Shown piece by piece: positions 1 to 9,960 of a stretch of DNA of 64,000 nt. Positions within the stretch are counted from its first letter, which is position 1. Each line of letters begins with the position of its first letter. The stretch is taken from assembly GCA_963575745.1 (NCBI GenBank), contig CAUYUJ010015026.1, positions 56,242-120,241 of the forward strand, in the 5' to 3' direction. The stretch comes from Prorocentrum cordatum (taxonomy: Eukaryota; Sar; Dinophyceae; Prorocentrales; Prorocentraceae). The notes below the pieces were generated by a model. That model searched no databases. It saw only the letters and a list, made by a program, of their open reading frames with translations, and was not told the origin of the DNA. Both the position numbers and the translations under genes were made by a program.

Positions 1-466
1 TGACACAACCGTCACACACACACACTGATTTCTCTGAGTTTTCACTAGGTTAGTCTCGGGTCACATTTTATATTCCTTCCGCGACAGCCGTGCTTGGTCG
101 TTTGGACATATATCTATTCAAGTTCCGTGCGTTGATAGCAGTGTCTCGTTTATACATGTAGTCATTCAAGCGACATGCGTCCATGGCAGTACCTTGTTTG
201 ACAACACATCGAATCAAGCTCAGCGCGACGATGACAACAGCTTTTGCATCACTATTACTGTTACTGTTGGTATCACAGTGCCTCTCACTGCTGCTGCATG
301 TTTCAGTTATACTTAGACACATCGCTGTTAGGTTGCTTTGCCGGGGTAATTTAAGACGGATGCGCGCGGCGCTAAGGCGAGAGCCACATGTTGAAAGCCC
401 CCCGTTCTCTATCCGCGAAACTCTTGCAAGTTTTTAGGACGAATGTGCGCGGCGCCTTGGCGATAG
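1..466. other. Window edge, no confident gene
   Basis: A short open frame (183-437, +) would encode 84 residues with a Leu-rich hydrophobic stretch near residues 20-45, but nothing links it to a family. A diverged direct repeat of about 33 bp is visible at 349-381 and 434-466, sharing the core GCGCGGCGC. The second copy ends just where element copy A begins. It may be the 3' part of a gene lying outside the window; I see no firm evidence. Confidence 0.3.
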
Positions 467-587
467 CTAAATTCTTCACGCTTCGCGTATCCCCACCAGC
501 CCATCTCAAAACAGCAACTCTTGCGAAGCATGCCGACAGTCGTGTTTTTCAGGCGTGTTGCCGCCTGCCCCCGCATATCTCCGGGCC

Positions 588-975
588 TCTCGTCCTGGTG
601 TGAGTCGTTCGGGCCCTTCTTCCTGGTGTGAGTCGTTCGGGCTCTTCGTCGTGGTTTGAGTCGTTCGGGCTCTTCGTCCTGGCGTGAGTCGTTCGGGCTT
701 CTCGTGGTGTGAGTTGTTCGGGCCCTTCGTCCTGGTGTGAGTCGTTCGGGCTCCTCCTCCTGGTGTGAGTCGTTCGGGCTCCTCGTGGTGTGAGTCGTTC
801 GGGGCCCTCGTCGTGGTGTGAGTCGTTCGGGCTCCTCGTGGTGTGAGTCGTTCGGGCGCCTCGTCCTGGTGTGAGTCGTTCGGGCCCCTCCTTGTGGTGT
901 GAGTCGTTCGGGCTCTTCGTGGTGTGAGTCGTTCGGGCCCCTCGTCCTGGTGTGCGTCGTTCGGGCTCCTCGTGG
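588..975. repeat. Minisatellite inside copy A
   Basis: About 14 imperfect copies of a 23-29 bp unit built on GTGTGAGTCGTTCGGGC followed by a variable CTCCTCGT or CCTTCGTCCTG. The reverse strand stays open through it (Thr/Pro/Arg repeats), which is a by-product of the repeat rather than a gene. Confidence 0.85.
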
Positions 976-1195
976 GGCCTCTTGGGGGCCTCTTGGAGCC
1001 TCTTGGGGCCTCTTGGGGGCCTCTTGGGGGCCTCTTGGGAGCCTCTTGGGGGCCTCGTGGGGCCTCTTGAGGCCTCTTGGGGGCCTCTTGGGGGACTCTT
1101 GGGGGCCTCTTGGGGCCGCTTGGGGGCCTCTGGGGGGCCTCTGGGAGGCCTCTTGGGAGCCTCCTGGGGGCCTCTTGGGGCCATCTTGGGACCTC
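970..1195. repeat. CCTCTTGGGGG oligomer repeat
   Basis: A run of 10-12 bp units of the form CCTCTTGGGGG or GCCTCTTGGGA. The same word repeats in element copies B, C and E, near 31.9-32.6 kb, and in reverse orientation near 44.6-45.2 kb, so it is a building block shared across this element family. Confidence 0.8.
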
Positions 1196-1602
1196 GTGCG
1201 AGCTCCTCAGAAGCGCAATGGAGGGCTGCCCCCTGAGAAAAACAAAATGAGCCCAACACCTTCGTAAAATCAATGATTTTGCTATGAAGGACCAGGAGCG
1301 CTGCCCCCTCAGAAGGCCAAAATGGGGCCAAAACCCTAGTAAAATCAATGTTTTTGGCTTCGCAGAAGAGGAGAGGGTTTTTTCTCCGGCCCCCCGTCGG
1401 GGCCAGAATCCTCGTGAGGGTCGTCGTTTTTTAGGCCTCCCAGGAGTCGAAATTGACCCCCCTGACGACCCGCGGGGCGCCCTCTCCAGGCCCAGGGGGA
1501 GGGGGGAGGGGGAGGGGTAAACCCCTCCCCGAAAGGGAAGAAGGGGGGTTTAGAACAGAGCGGGCTCTCTAAACCACTCACGCCCAAAGGGCTGGTGGGA
1601 TT

Positions 1603-2018
1603 TTGAAACGAGCCCCGTTCCATCCCTAAACACTTCAGGATCATAAATGGTGAGGAAGTCTCGGGCGAAAACCCTGGGCCGCCCTTTCGGGGTGCGACAG
1701 GGAGTTACTTCGTGCACTGGGCTGTTAGGTAGGTCGTAAGGCGACTTAGGGATATGATAATAACTTGTTCGCAAGTCTCATGTAACGCTGGTATAACTTA
1801 CTTATAACTTTTCCTTAACTTTCCATTCGCTTCCAAGATTCCCCATATATTTTTGTTTTACTTCATAACTTTTGCATAACTGTTTCCTAACTTTTGCTAA
1901 CTTCCGTGTTTGAGCCCATGGCCCGAGCGGCAATATATTCGATCCGTAACACACTTTCGGCTCAATCTGTTCGGGTTTCCTTGACATTCTGCGACGAGGG
2001 GGATTGTGCCGTCGCGAC
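1603..2018. other. Spacer with TAACTT-rich stretch
   Basis: No gene seen. Between about 1790 and 1905 the sequence is AT-rich with repeated variants of CTTATAACTT, TAACTTTT and CATAACTTTTG. A closely similar stretch occurs at 23160-23290. This may be a diverged short satellite. Confidence 0.4.
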
Positions 2019-2394
2019 ATGGACAACGCTGTCAAACGTGCCCGTGTAGCTGCATCTGTAGGCCTCAGCACATCTTTCAATGCCATGAAGAGGATGTTTG
2101 ACGCTTTGCAAGAGGAGGACCTAGATTCTAAATTGGGCTACAATTCGATTTCGGCTTCAGTTCTCAAGTACGTTGAAAGCATTCGAACAGGGTATGGGAA
2201 GATAATGCAGAGCGTTTCCCTGGATACACCGCGTCGACGCGCCACCTTCCGCCGCCCATATATATGTTATAAGGGAAAGGGCAGAGGGGAAAGGGGGAGG
2301 GGGAGGGGAGTTGCGGAGTGGGGGAGTGGACGAGCACGGAAGAGGATGGGGACTTGAAACACATGTCATATAGGATCGCTACATACATCAGTAG

Positions 2395-3063
2395 ATGCTT
2401 GTGTACCTCGCCACGAGGGGTCACGAGGAACAAGATGATGGGTCCTCGTTCACATGGTGGTATGCTCACCCTCTTGCCCCGTTGAATCACCTATGTGAAT
2501 CCTCGCCTGCGTTTGCCAGACTGATGTCGGACAGCTGCGCTGGCAAGCAGTGCGGCTTGGCGCTGTGGGGGGGCGAGGCCAGCATGGGGAACCCAATGCG
2601 CCCCGACAACGCCAATAAATACCTTGTGGTTTATTTTACAATAACAGATCTCCCAGAATGGCGGAGGTCACAAGACCACGGGTGGTTCCCCATAGGCGTC
2701 CTCGAAGTAGATCGGCTTTCGCGTGTGTTGGCTGGGTATTCTGGCGTGCTCCGCAAAATATTTCACGTTATGTTCGCGGGCCTCCATAATTTTAAAGCTG
2801 GCGTTCGGTGCAGTGACGGTCGCGGGGGTCTTTTCTTGCTCCAGGCTCATCATAAGGCCTTGATCCAGGACGAGAAACGCCATAAGGAGGCACGGGCGCT
2901 GAAAGGCGCGGCAGGGAGTTCCTGTTGCGCCAGCTGCAAGAACATATATAACGGACCCCCCAGCGCGTGCGAACACGATGATTACATTCATCACTATTCG
3001 ACCGCGCGGCCCTCCACATTTGATAGGCACTCAGATGCACCGGTGCGGCACATGGTAGACAAG
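2395..3063 (+). CDS. Core exon of the transposase-like family
   Basis: The longest segment of the broken gene, about 222 residues. It contains FTWWYAHPLAPLNHL, then CAGKQCGLALWGGEA, then PMRPDNANKYLVVYF and VLEVDRLSRVLAGYSG. It ends with KALIQDEKRHKEARALKGAAG and the CCASC pair followed by a Cys/His-containing stretch. The join to the previous segment (YGKIMQSV) must cross 2240-2395, a purine-rich stretch that looks like an intron. The frame closes at TAA 3064-3066, right where an element-like left end starts. Identity of the family is from memory of related dinoflagellate proteins; catalytic residues cannot be assigned. Confidence 0.5.
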
Positions 3064-3215
3064 TAATGACGCTTCGCGCACCGCCACAAGCCCATCCAGA
3101 AACCATGCTGACGGGGCACGCCTGGACGGGAGAGGTTGTCGAGTGAGAGAGGGAACGGAGGGGGGGGCAGGGGGGGAGGGGCAGGGGAGGAATGCGATGT
3201 CGATAATGCGCCTGA
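3064..3215. other. Putative intron starting with an element-like left end
   Basis: After the codon for MVDK the sequence continues TAATGACGCTTCGCGCACC, then CCACAAGCCCATCC. This closely matches the left end of copies A-C (TTGACGCTTCGCG, CACCAGCCCATCC). A purine-rich stretch follows (3150-3190), and the next coding segment resumes near 3216 (LRRERPLLSRKDFAELQQ). It is therefore probably an intron derived from, or invaded by, this element family after loss of the right end. Confidence 0.4.
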
Positions 3216-3390
3216 CGACGCCGTCGCCCCTGGCGGTAGTGAATCTGCGCCGCGAGCGCCCTCTGTTGAGTAGGAAAGATTTTGCTGAGCTCCAACAGCG
3301 ATACGGCATGAATTGGGAACCACACAGCATCGCGTTCGACGACGCTCTCAGAGAGCACTATAAACCTCACAGCAGCCATTATACAACGGC

Positions 3391-3795
3391 CTTGCGGCAA
3401 ATCCCGACGGGGGAAAAAGGGGGGAGGGGGGGGGGAGAGACGATAAGATATGCGACGGGGAGCTCCACCTCCCTCCTCGTTCCTCCTCCTCCTCCTCCCC
3501 CTCCTCCTCCTCCTCCTTCTTGTTCTCCTCCTGGGGTATTAGCAACACACTAATGAGCCAGGTTAGGCCAGATATAACCCACCTTGGTATCCACTGATCA
3601 CACCCCCATCCCCTGACCAACCCCCGCGCCCATCCCAGCAGGTAGGATGGAGAGGTTATCTTCCTCCTCCTTCCTATTCCTCCTCCTCCTCCCCCTCCTC
3701 CTCCTCCTCCTCATCCTCGTCCTCGTCCTCGTCCTTCCCCCCCCCCTCTCCTATCCTCGACGCTGTGTCCCGCCCCTTGTGGAGCGGGTGCGGTT
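3391..3795. other. Putative intron with GGG and CTC tracts
   Basis: This lies between the coding segments KPHSSHYT and DWMHVLCASGG, which are adjacent in the family, so the roughly 400 bases are inferred to be intronic. It holds a G-rich purine run (3415-3440) and two CCT/CTC tracts (3480-3530 and 3660-3760). Exact splice sites cannot be chosen; the first base pair of the following codon block is near 3796. Confidence 0.4.
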
Positions 3796-3993
3796 TGGGA
3801 TTGGATGCACGTGTTATGCGCAAGCGGAGGGGTGTGTCAATATTTGATAAATGAGTTCGTCAAAGAATTGATGTCTCGGGGTATCACAGCAGCTGACCTC
3901 GACGATTTCACGACTGCGATGTTTCGTGATTCGTCGGGCGCCTCGAGAGGACATCTCGTCAAATTGCCAGTGATTTTTTTCAGGAAGCGGATC

Positions 3994-5226
3994 AATTCTT
4001 GACGCTTCGCGTATCCTCACCAGCCCATCCAAAAACGATGCCCAGGCGAATTGCGGCGATCAGGGAAGCGAGGGAGCACACAGAGTAGCAACGGGCTCCA
4101 TGGGGGACCCGTCTTATCCAAGAGGGCGAGGATGGAGGAGGAGTCGGAGGATGAGGAGGAGGAGGAGGAGGAGGAGGAGGAGGGGGAGGAGGGGCAGCAG
4201 GTGGGAAAAGTGAGAGGAGGGTGGAGTGAGGAGGGGGAATAGGCGGATGATGAGGAGGAGGGGGAGGAGGAGGAGGAGGAGGGGGAGGAGGAGGAGGAGG
4301 AGGAGGAGGAGAAGAGGGAGGACGAGAAGAGGAAAGGAGGAGGAGGATGAGGCTGATAAAGTGGAGGAGAAGGAGGAGTAGGCCGACAAGGAGGAGGAGG
4401 AGGAGGAGGAGAAAGATGAGAAGGAACAAAAACAATGACGTGCGCAAGCGCCGCCTAGGATGACCCTTGGAAGTTGTTTTGGGGTCCTCTTGGAGCGCCT
4501 GGGGGATTCTTGGATGTCTCGGTGATCATCTTGGGGCCTCTTGGGGGCCTAGGGGGCCTCGAGGGCCTCTTGGGGACCTCTCGGGGCCTCCTGGGCGCAT
4601 CTTCAGGCCCTCTTGGGGCGCTCTTGGGAGCCTTGGGAGCGCTTGGAGGTGATCGATCAAAGGACGGGTGTCCCCCAATTAGCGCCCCCCCCCCTCGGGA
4701 GCCTCTAGAATCGCCTCTTGGACCCCTCTTGGGACGCTCTTGGGGCGCTCTTGGGCGCTCTTAGGGCCGTCTTGGGGCCATCTTGGGCCCCTCTTGGGGA
4801 CCTGGCCATCTTGGAACCATCTCGAGGCCTCGAGGGCCATCGGAAGCGAAACGGCGAGAAAGCAAAACACATTGATTTCCCTTAGGCGTTGGAGCCATTT
4901 TGGCCTCTTGGGGGGCCTCCTTGGGAGGCTGCGTGGCCAATTGGAGTCGTCTTGGGGCGGCCCTGGGGCCTTTTGGAGCATCCTCGGGGCCATCTTGCGG
5001 CGTCTTGGGCTGTCTTGGGCCATCTTGGGGGCCATATTGGGCTCTCCGAGGCCCTCTTGGAGCCATCTTGGGCCATCTTGGACGCCCCCAACTACCAGCG
5101 AAACCCCCCGTCCAGGTCCAGGGGAAGGGGGTTAGGGGGAGGGGTAAACCCCTCCCCGAAGGGGAAGAAGGGAAGCTGGAAGAGGAACCCCCCTGAACCA
5201 CCTACGCCCAGAGGGCTGGTGGGATT
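3994..5226 (+). mobile_element. Inverted-end element, copy B (inside the transposase-like gene)
   Basis: The left end is AATTCTTGACGCTTCGCG then TATCCTCACCAGCCC; the right end is CCCAGAGGGCTGGTGGGATT. It is 1,233 bp long and colinear with copy C (19822-21086), by eye roughly 85-90% identical outside the triplet tracts. Order inside: a conserved block from CATCCAAAAACGATGCCC, a GGA tract (4130-4430), CCTCTTGGGG repeats, a GATCGATCAAAGGA block, a short AT-richer block, more CTTGG repeats, CCCCTCCCCGAA, right end. It interrupts the family protein between the segment ending FFRKRINS and the one starting near 5246. No open frame resembles a transposase. Confidence 0.65.
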
Positions 5227-5245
5227 TAAAAGCTGACACGCACGC

Positions 5246-6320
5246 GAAAATGTTCGCTGCCGAGGCCCTCACTGCAGTGCAAGTGCTTGACTATACATTG
5301 GCCTGCGGCGATTCCCAGTGCACCATGGTTGCATGGAGGGCGGGCGGCGACGCAAGTATATGTGGGAGGGCGCGGGTAGGACAACTCATATATGCCTTGG
5401 TTTCGATTGGAATCGTCGATCTGCGGATTTCTGTTTAAAGTCTCTAGATGCCAGGGCCCCGCCACTGTTGCCGAGGCACAGCCGTTGCGTCCACCTGATG
5501 AGCAGCATATTAGACATTCTTACATTAGGCGATGAGGCTGCGCAGCATTCGGGCAGGCTAGCAGCCCTGATCGAAGACCACCACCAATTGATGGTGCTAT
5601 AGCCGTTCGGCGATTGTCCGCCAGCATTTGTTGCCACGCGCATCGTTTGGAGGTTCCTATGGGATGTCGGACATGCCCCAAGTATGCACAGCGCCTGGCG
5701 CGCCCCAACTGCTGGGGCGGCGGATTACCTTGCACGGCGCTCGCGTGTGCAAGATAAAATCTCACCTACAGCACCACGTGCCAGAGAATTTGTCAAGTTT
5801 TGGATTGAACCTCAATTGTTTTTCCAACGAGCGCAGGCTGAAAATAGTAAAGAGCGTTGCCAAGCACATGCCGCATTTACGCGACAAATCCCAGCCTATG
5901 ATTTGCAGGATGCTACTCGACTTAGAGGAACGCATCACGCAGGCCCCCTGTGTTCCCAACGTGCTGAAGGCACCGCAGGACGCACCGACGCTGCTGGATT
6001 TCTTCCCCATCGGCCAGAGGCCGAGCTCCGTAATGGCATCCAAATCAATGAATTGGCGCGGGGGAGGGCTGGTGGTAGGTAATTTCTTTTCATCTCGCGG
6101 CGTCGGGGGCCGCATTTCAATGTATCAGGCGGTCGGGTTCGCACGGGCAATTTATTCTCTGAACGTGGACAGCAATCGGTTTTTCGTTGTTGCCAGGCTG
6201 CTCTCTCCGACAAGAAATGCCCAGCATCTTTACGAGTTTCCCGACCTCCCCTGCGCGCCCTGCCCGATTGAAGGCGTGATCGACGCGCATGCGGTCGTCT
6301 TTGATTCGGGCAAGCTTCGG
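5246..6320 (+). CDS. C-terminal segments of the transposase-like family
   Basis: Three frames carry family sequence in order. AAEALTAVQVLDYTLACGD is at about 5255-5315, LMSSILDILTLGDEAAQ at about 5494-5545, and LIEDHHQLMVL ends at the TAG at 5600-5602. In another frame SHLQHHVPENLSSFGLNLNC continues with FSNERRLKIVKSVAKHM (about 5757-5870) and RMLLDLEERI. It then runs through FFPIGQRPSSVMASKSMN to about 6320, followed by a pyrimidine tract. The frame changes need either introns or frameshifts; the in-frame TAG before the C-terminal block argues for decay. Confidence 0.45.
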
Positions 6321-6379
6321 CCTTTATTCCGATCCGTGCGATGCGTCGCTCCACCGCGGTGGATGCGCTCGCCCGCCTT

Positions 6380-6630
6380 CTCCTTCCTCTCCTTCTCCCT
6401 ACCTGACCGCCCCTCCACTCCCCCCCGCTACACCCCCTCCTTTCTCCTCCCCCTCCTCTCCCCCCCCTCCCCCCCGCCCCTCCCCACCCCTCCCCCCGGC
6501 GTTCGCAGCGGAGATTTTGTCCGACACGCGCGTGGCAGGGCGCCCGTCTCCGCCGCCTCACGCGGCCTGGCGCGCGGCTCGGGGGGGGCGGGCGGAAGCA
6601 GGGGGATAGCTCCTAGGAGCGGGCGCGAGG
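6380..6630. repeat. C-rich pyrimidine tract
   Basis: CTCC/CCCC-rich low-complexity sequence between the end of the transposase-like segment and the next spacer. The forward reading is Pro/Ser-rich and the reverse Gly/Arg-rich; neither is a credible protein. Confidence 0.6.
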
Positions 6631-7041
6631 GGCGGGGGTCGAAGTGGAAAGGAGACGGGGAAGGGAGACCTCGAAACAAAGAGAATGTGATATCTCAACA
6701 TGCGGCGGGGTTTCCACCCTCGTAGGCATTTCTCAAGACCTGACCGTTTTTGGCATCGCAATACTGCGAGGCTTCGCCCACGCAACGCGCGCCCCTGGGT
6801 CGAGCCCACGGAGCCTGCCAACGGCGCCCTCGACAGCGCCCGCGTGCAGGATCGGACCCCGCATTATCATTAGCTTCCCCTCTCCTTCCCCCCTCCCATT
6901 GCTCCTTCTATCAGCTTCCTCCCCCATCCTTTCCCCGAGCCCCAGCCAGGTAAGGGAGGGGGCATGAGGCCTCCATGCCCTGGCAGGTGCTCGGGGAAAT
7001 CTGCATAGGAGTCGGCGCCCGTCCCCCCCATCAAGATCGCC

Positions 7042-7335
7042 GTGCATTTTTCGGAGGATGTCGAGATTATCGTTTTCGAAGTCGCTCGGCTTCGGCGGTG
7101 GCCTGAGTACCCTAAGGATCGGATCACGAAGGCGGCCGCGCGCGTGTACTTCGGGTGCCGCACACGGAGGGCGGGCAAGCGCCAGTGGGCGCCGATGAGT
7201 GACGAAGATAGCATTTCGGGGGCCCGAAGGCGGGGGCCCGAGGGAATGGGCCCTGAGGGCGAGGGGGCTCATGCCATGGCATTGATTCTCGATGTCGCGG
7301 CACCCCTTCCCGCCTCGAGGGTGCATCCCTCGTAG
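7042..7335 (+). CDS. Possible hypothetical exon
   Basis: Open from at least 7040 with residues such as HFSEDVEIIVFEVARLRRW, YPKDRITKAAARVYFGC and APMSDEDS, ending at TAG 7333-7335. Composition is balanced rather than repeat-like, which is why it is listed. No family is recognised. The antisense frame is also open, so strand is uncertain. Confidence 0.2.
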   Translation: MHFSEDVEIIVFEVARLRRWPEYPKDRITKAAARVYFGCRTRRAGKRQWAPMSDEDSISGARRRGPEGMGPEGEGAHAMALILDVAAPLPASRVHPS

Positions 7336-7358
7336 ACCCCGCGCTCGAACCTCCGAGC

Positions 7359-7544
7359 ATGCACTTGCGCAAAGCGAATGGCCAGCCGAGTATGGGGTGC
7401 ATTCTATGCGGGGCGCTTTCGCACCGCTGCAAGATGTGCGACGAAGGTTTCAAAATGCCTCGCTGGATGCGACGCCGAAGTGAAGGAGGGATGAATGGGA
7501 GTGAAAAGATGGGAGGGGACCAGGGGATGGGGAGAAACGGATGA
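7359..7544 (+). CDS. Small exon with two CxxC pairs
   Basis: An ATG at 7359 opens a 61-residue frame with GCILCGALSHRCKMCDEGF, that is CxxC-x7-CxxC. The spacing resembles a small zinc-binding knuckle. The downstream part is Gly/Met-rich and probably intronic. It could be one exon of a gene that also includes 7042-7335 or the Cys-rich frame at 7541-7774. No family is recognised. Confidence 0.25.
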   Translation: MHLRKANGQPSMGCILCGALSHRCKMCDEGFKMPRWMRRRSEGGMNGSEKMGGDQGMGRNG

Positions 7545-7774
7545 ATAATGCCCACTCGGCCCTCACGCCACAGCGCTGCGGCGCTCGGCACCCGCGAAGC
7601 TGTGGGCATGCCATCGCTCGCGGTTTATGTTGTTTGACTTGCGTCTGGGGTTGCAGTCTCCATCAGCAAGTTCATTCAGAATCCTGCGCTGGAGGGGGTT
7701 CCAGCGCGCCGTGCGAGGTACCAGTTCGCAGTCTCTGCAGAAAGACAAAAAAAAAAAAAAAAAAAAAAAACTAG
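7541..7774 (+). CDS. Cys-rich reading frame ending in poly(A)
   Basis: A 77-residue frame with eight cysteines among its middle residues (CGARHPRSCGHAIARG, then CCLTCVWGC), ending in poly-Lys because it reads through a 24-base A tract (7747-7770). A genomic A tract directly after a gene-like segment would fit the 3' end of a processed retrocopy. I see no clear target duplication, so a simple A microsatellite is equally likely. Confidence 0.2.
   Translation: MNNAHSALTPQRCGARHPRSCGHAIARGLCCLTCVWGCSLHQQVHSESCAGGGSSAPCEVPVRSLCRKTKKKKKKKN
7747..7770. repeat. Poly(A) tract, 24 bases
   Basis: An uninterrupted run of 24 A between GCAGAAAGAC and CTAGCTCG. It is unusual in this GC-rich setting. A second, far longer tract is at 47329-47419. 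Confidence 0.9.
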
Positions 7775-8095
7775 CTCGATATTCATGTATCCACATCAGG
7801 AACGTCTGGGATTATGCCCACCCCCTCAGAAATGGCAATTGCCGATCGCGTTGTTGAGGCTCCGCCCAACTGCCGCGATGGGGGTGGGGGGAAGAGAGGG
7901 AGGATGAGCAGGAGGAGGAGGGGGATAATGAGGAGGAGGAGGAGGGGGGGCATCCTGGATAAAATCGCCCGAAAGGTTCCCGTGCCACCGTGCCCAATAA
8001 TCTAGAGCCCCCTCTTGATTTCTCGGGCCCAAGCTGGAGGAGGGAAGAAGGGGGGAAGGAGGGTCGACGGCGAGGAGGATGGAGAGGAGGAGGTT

Positions 8096-8660
8096 CGATA
8101 GGCGCTGAGGCTCGAGCAGGCGCTTGTCCGATGGAGGAAGACGCCTGGGCCGACTACGGACCGCCCGCAGATGGCCCTCTCGCGACGATCCGTGCCCCCC
8201 TGCATAATGGCAGTGTTGCGTCCGCTCAGATCTCACAGATATGGACGAGCCACAAGTGCAAAGTGGCGATCAGAGATCGCCAGCGCGGACAGGGGCGCCA
8301 ATTGTTCATCACGGGCCGCAGCACCAAGCTCAAAGCAGCGTGGGAAGCCACGCAGCAGATCATGCGCCACAACGGGCACTACGGGGCCAGGAAGACAGCA
8401 GAACAACAACGGCACCAGAGAGATCTCGAACATCGTCGTCGTCTGAGCCCTAGGACGCCCGTGCCAGCACCGCCCAGACCGAACCCCGCGTGGCTGGCGC
8501 CTCATGAGGCAGTTCCCCAGCACGACGCGTGGGCCGAGGAATGCGGTTACCGCCATGACAGCCGCGTCGGTGCTTGGGTACCTTGTGATGAAGGCTGCGA
8601 TGGTGGAGGAGCCCACCTCCAGCCTCCTCATGTTCGTCGCCCTCCTGCTTATGTTCCTGC
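8096..8660 (+). CDS. KH-like RNA-binding domain exon (probable)
   Basis: After a GGA tract (8036-8095) that looks like the end of an intron, the frame reads PMEEDAWADYGPPADGP. It then reaches a stretch at 8230-8375: ISQIWTSHKCKVAIRDR, QLFITGRSTKLKAAWEA, TQQIMRHNG. This follows the KH pattern of helix, basic strand ending I-x-D, strand R-x-L-x-I-x-G, then an Ala-rich helix. KH domains bind single-stranded RNA or DNA. The usual GxxG loop is not seen, so the copy may be divergent or incomplete. Downstream residues are Arg/Pro-rich and then run into CTC repeats after about 8660, where an intron or the end is likely. The start is unknown; an upstream exon is expected. Confidence 0.4.
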
Positions 8661-9688
8661 CGCTGCCCCCCTCCTCCCCGTGCTCCTCCTTCTCCTCCTC
8701 CCCTCCTCCCACCCCCCTCCCCCTTCTCCTCATCAGCCCTCCTCGTGCGGCAAAACCAAGCATATCACCTTCCCCCATGTGCTCTGCGCCGTGCACACAA
8801 ACCAGGAAACTTACCGACAGTCAGATTCCGACCCTCCCTCGCCCGAGTCATCCTGAGCAGGCCCCACCCCCACTCCCTATAACGCTGGGGAGCGGGGCGA
8901 CGGGAGGGGTCTGCCCAAGATTACTCGGATTAGGGCGGGTTGAATACTGACTGTCGATCGCTGCTCCTCTGCGCACCTCCCCCCAGCGCCCGAGGAGGCG
9001 AGGCTGGGCCTGCAGATTCCACGCCGTCAGCTGTGGCCTCTGGCTCGGGCTCGAGTTCCAGCTCGACCTTCGCCAAGGACCGCATTGGAGGGGTGGGGGT
9101 AGGGGTGGGAGCGCGGCGCGCCCGCCGTAGGACCCCGTCCTGATCCCTGGGCACCCAGCCTTCATCCCCGCGCTCGCCAGCGTTATGGACGAGGTGGAGG
9201 CCCCGCCGCTGGGGTTGCGCAGCGGCAGAGGTGCAGAGGTTGAGCAGAGGAGACGGAGCGGGAGTGGTAGAAGGGCGGGGGCGGAGGTGGTACAGGGGGG
9301 AGGGCGGGAGTACATTCACACCGGACAAGTTTAAGGGTACTGGGTACTGTTGGGCGGAGCCTCGGATGTGAGACTCGTGTCAAACTCGTTTTGTGGTACT
9401 CCTGGACCACTGCTTGGGCCATGCTTGGGCCCTCTGGAGCCTCGTATGCTGCTGCGGCGTCCCTGGAACATGGGAAGCCCTCCCGTCCACCTCCTGGCCC
9501 TCTTGGGGCGGCTGTTGGACTGGGCACTGGGAGGGCTGTTTCCCGCCCCCCAGCGCGACCTCCAGAAGATCTGCGAGGACAAGCCCGTGGCCGAGACGAA
9601 CTAGCATGAGGCCGCTCCTGCCGCGCCGCGGGATTGGGCGCGCGCGCAGCGTCGCCCGCTGCAAAGTCCCCCCCCTCCTCCTCTCTTC

Positions 9689-9960
9689 ATCCTTCATCCT
9701 TCAGTTGCTTGACTCCGACTCATCCCAGTCTGATTCCTGCCAAGTTTCCTCATCCTTCAGTTGCTTGACTCCGACGCACCCCCCCCCCTCCAGACGAGGA
9801 GGAGGACGAGGAGGAGGAGGGCGAGGAGGATGAGGGGGGATGGGGGAGGACGAGGAGGAGGAGGGCGGAGCAGACGAGGAGGAGGACGAGGAGGAGGAGG
9901 GCGAGGAGGATGAGGGGGGATGGGGGAGGACGAGGAGGAGGAGGGCGGAGGGAGGGAGGA
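9689..9960. repeat. Local duplications including an 80-bp GGA-rich unit
   Basis: A near-perfect direct duplication of about 80 bp (9792-9871 and 9873-9952), starting CAGACGAGGAGGAGGACG and ending GGAGGGCGGAG. Just upstream, CATCCTTCAGTTGCTTGACT occurs at about 9700 and again at about 9750. GGTTTGTGTAAGT occurs at about 9976 and 10061. Slippage or unequal exchange explains these; no gene was seen from 8950 to 10300. Confidence 0.75.

Larger units (their letters stand above)
469..1602 (+). mobile_element. Inverted-end element, copy A
   Basis: The left end (469-503) carries AATTCTT, then CGCTTCGCG, then ATCCCCACCAGCCC. The right end (about 1589-1602) reads GGGCTGGTGGGATT, whose reverse complement AATCCCACCAGCCC matches the left end apart from a 1-base length difference. 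The same two ends bound copies B and C. The interior holds two tandem repeats (588-1195), a block containing TAAAATCAATG twice (about 1265 and 1340), a poly-G/C block and CCCCTCCCCGAA before the right end. No transposase is visible, so it would be a non-autonomous element or an introner-like sequence. No target duplication is evident. Confidence 0.6.
2019..6320 (+). pseudogene. Broken gene of a dinoflagellate-expanded transposase-like family
   Basis: Read in order, separate open segments spell one protein that I recognise as a family greatly expanded in dinoflagellate genomes: about 2019-2240, 2395-3060, 3216-3390, 3796-3985, 5246-5445, 5485-5605 and 5700-6320. Motifs in family order are YGKIMQSVSL; FTWWYAHPLAPLNHL; PMRPDNANKYLVVYF; KGAAGSSCCASCKNI; YGMNWEPHSIAFDD; DWMHVLCASGG; and NCFSNERRLKIVKSVAKHM. 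The function is unproven. The layout, with a CxxC pair late in the core and an ERR/K motif near the end, makes a cut-and-paste transposase plausible. Stops occur between segments (for example TAG after LIEDHHQLMVL) and element B lies inside it. Some gaps may be true introns, so it could still be expressed; I favour a decayed copy. Confidence 0.6.

Noticed and set aside
506-1348. Long minus-strand frames rich in Thr/Pro/Arg
   Set aside because: They translate the GAGTCGTTCGGGC and CCTCTTGGGG repeats; several frames are open at once and composition follows the repeat.
4892-4912. GGAGCCATTTTGGCCTC as a spliced-leader relic
   Set aside because: Only the core AGCCATTTTGGC fits; copy C has AGCCATGTTGGCC at the same place and the word lies among CTTGG repeats, so chance is likely.
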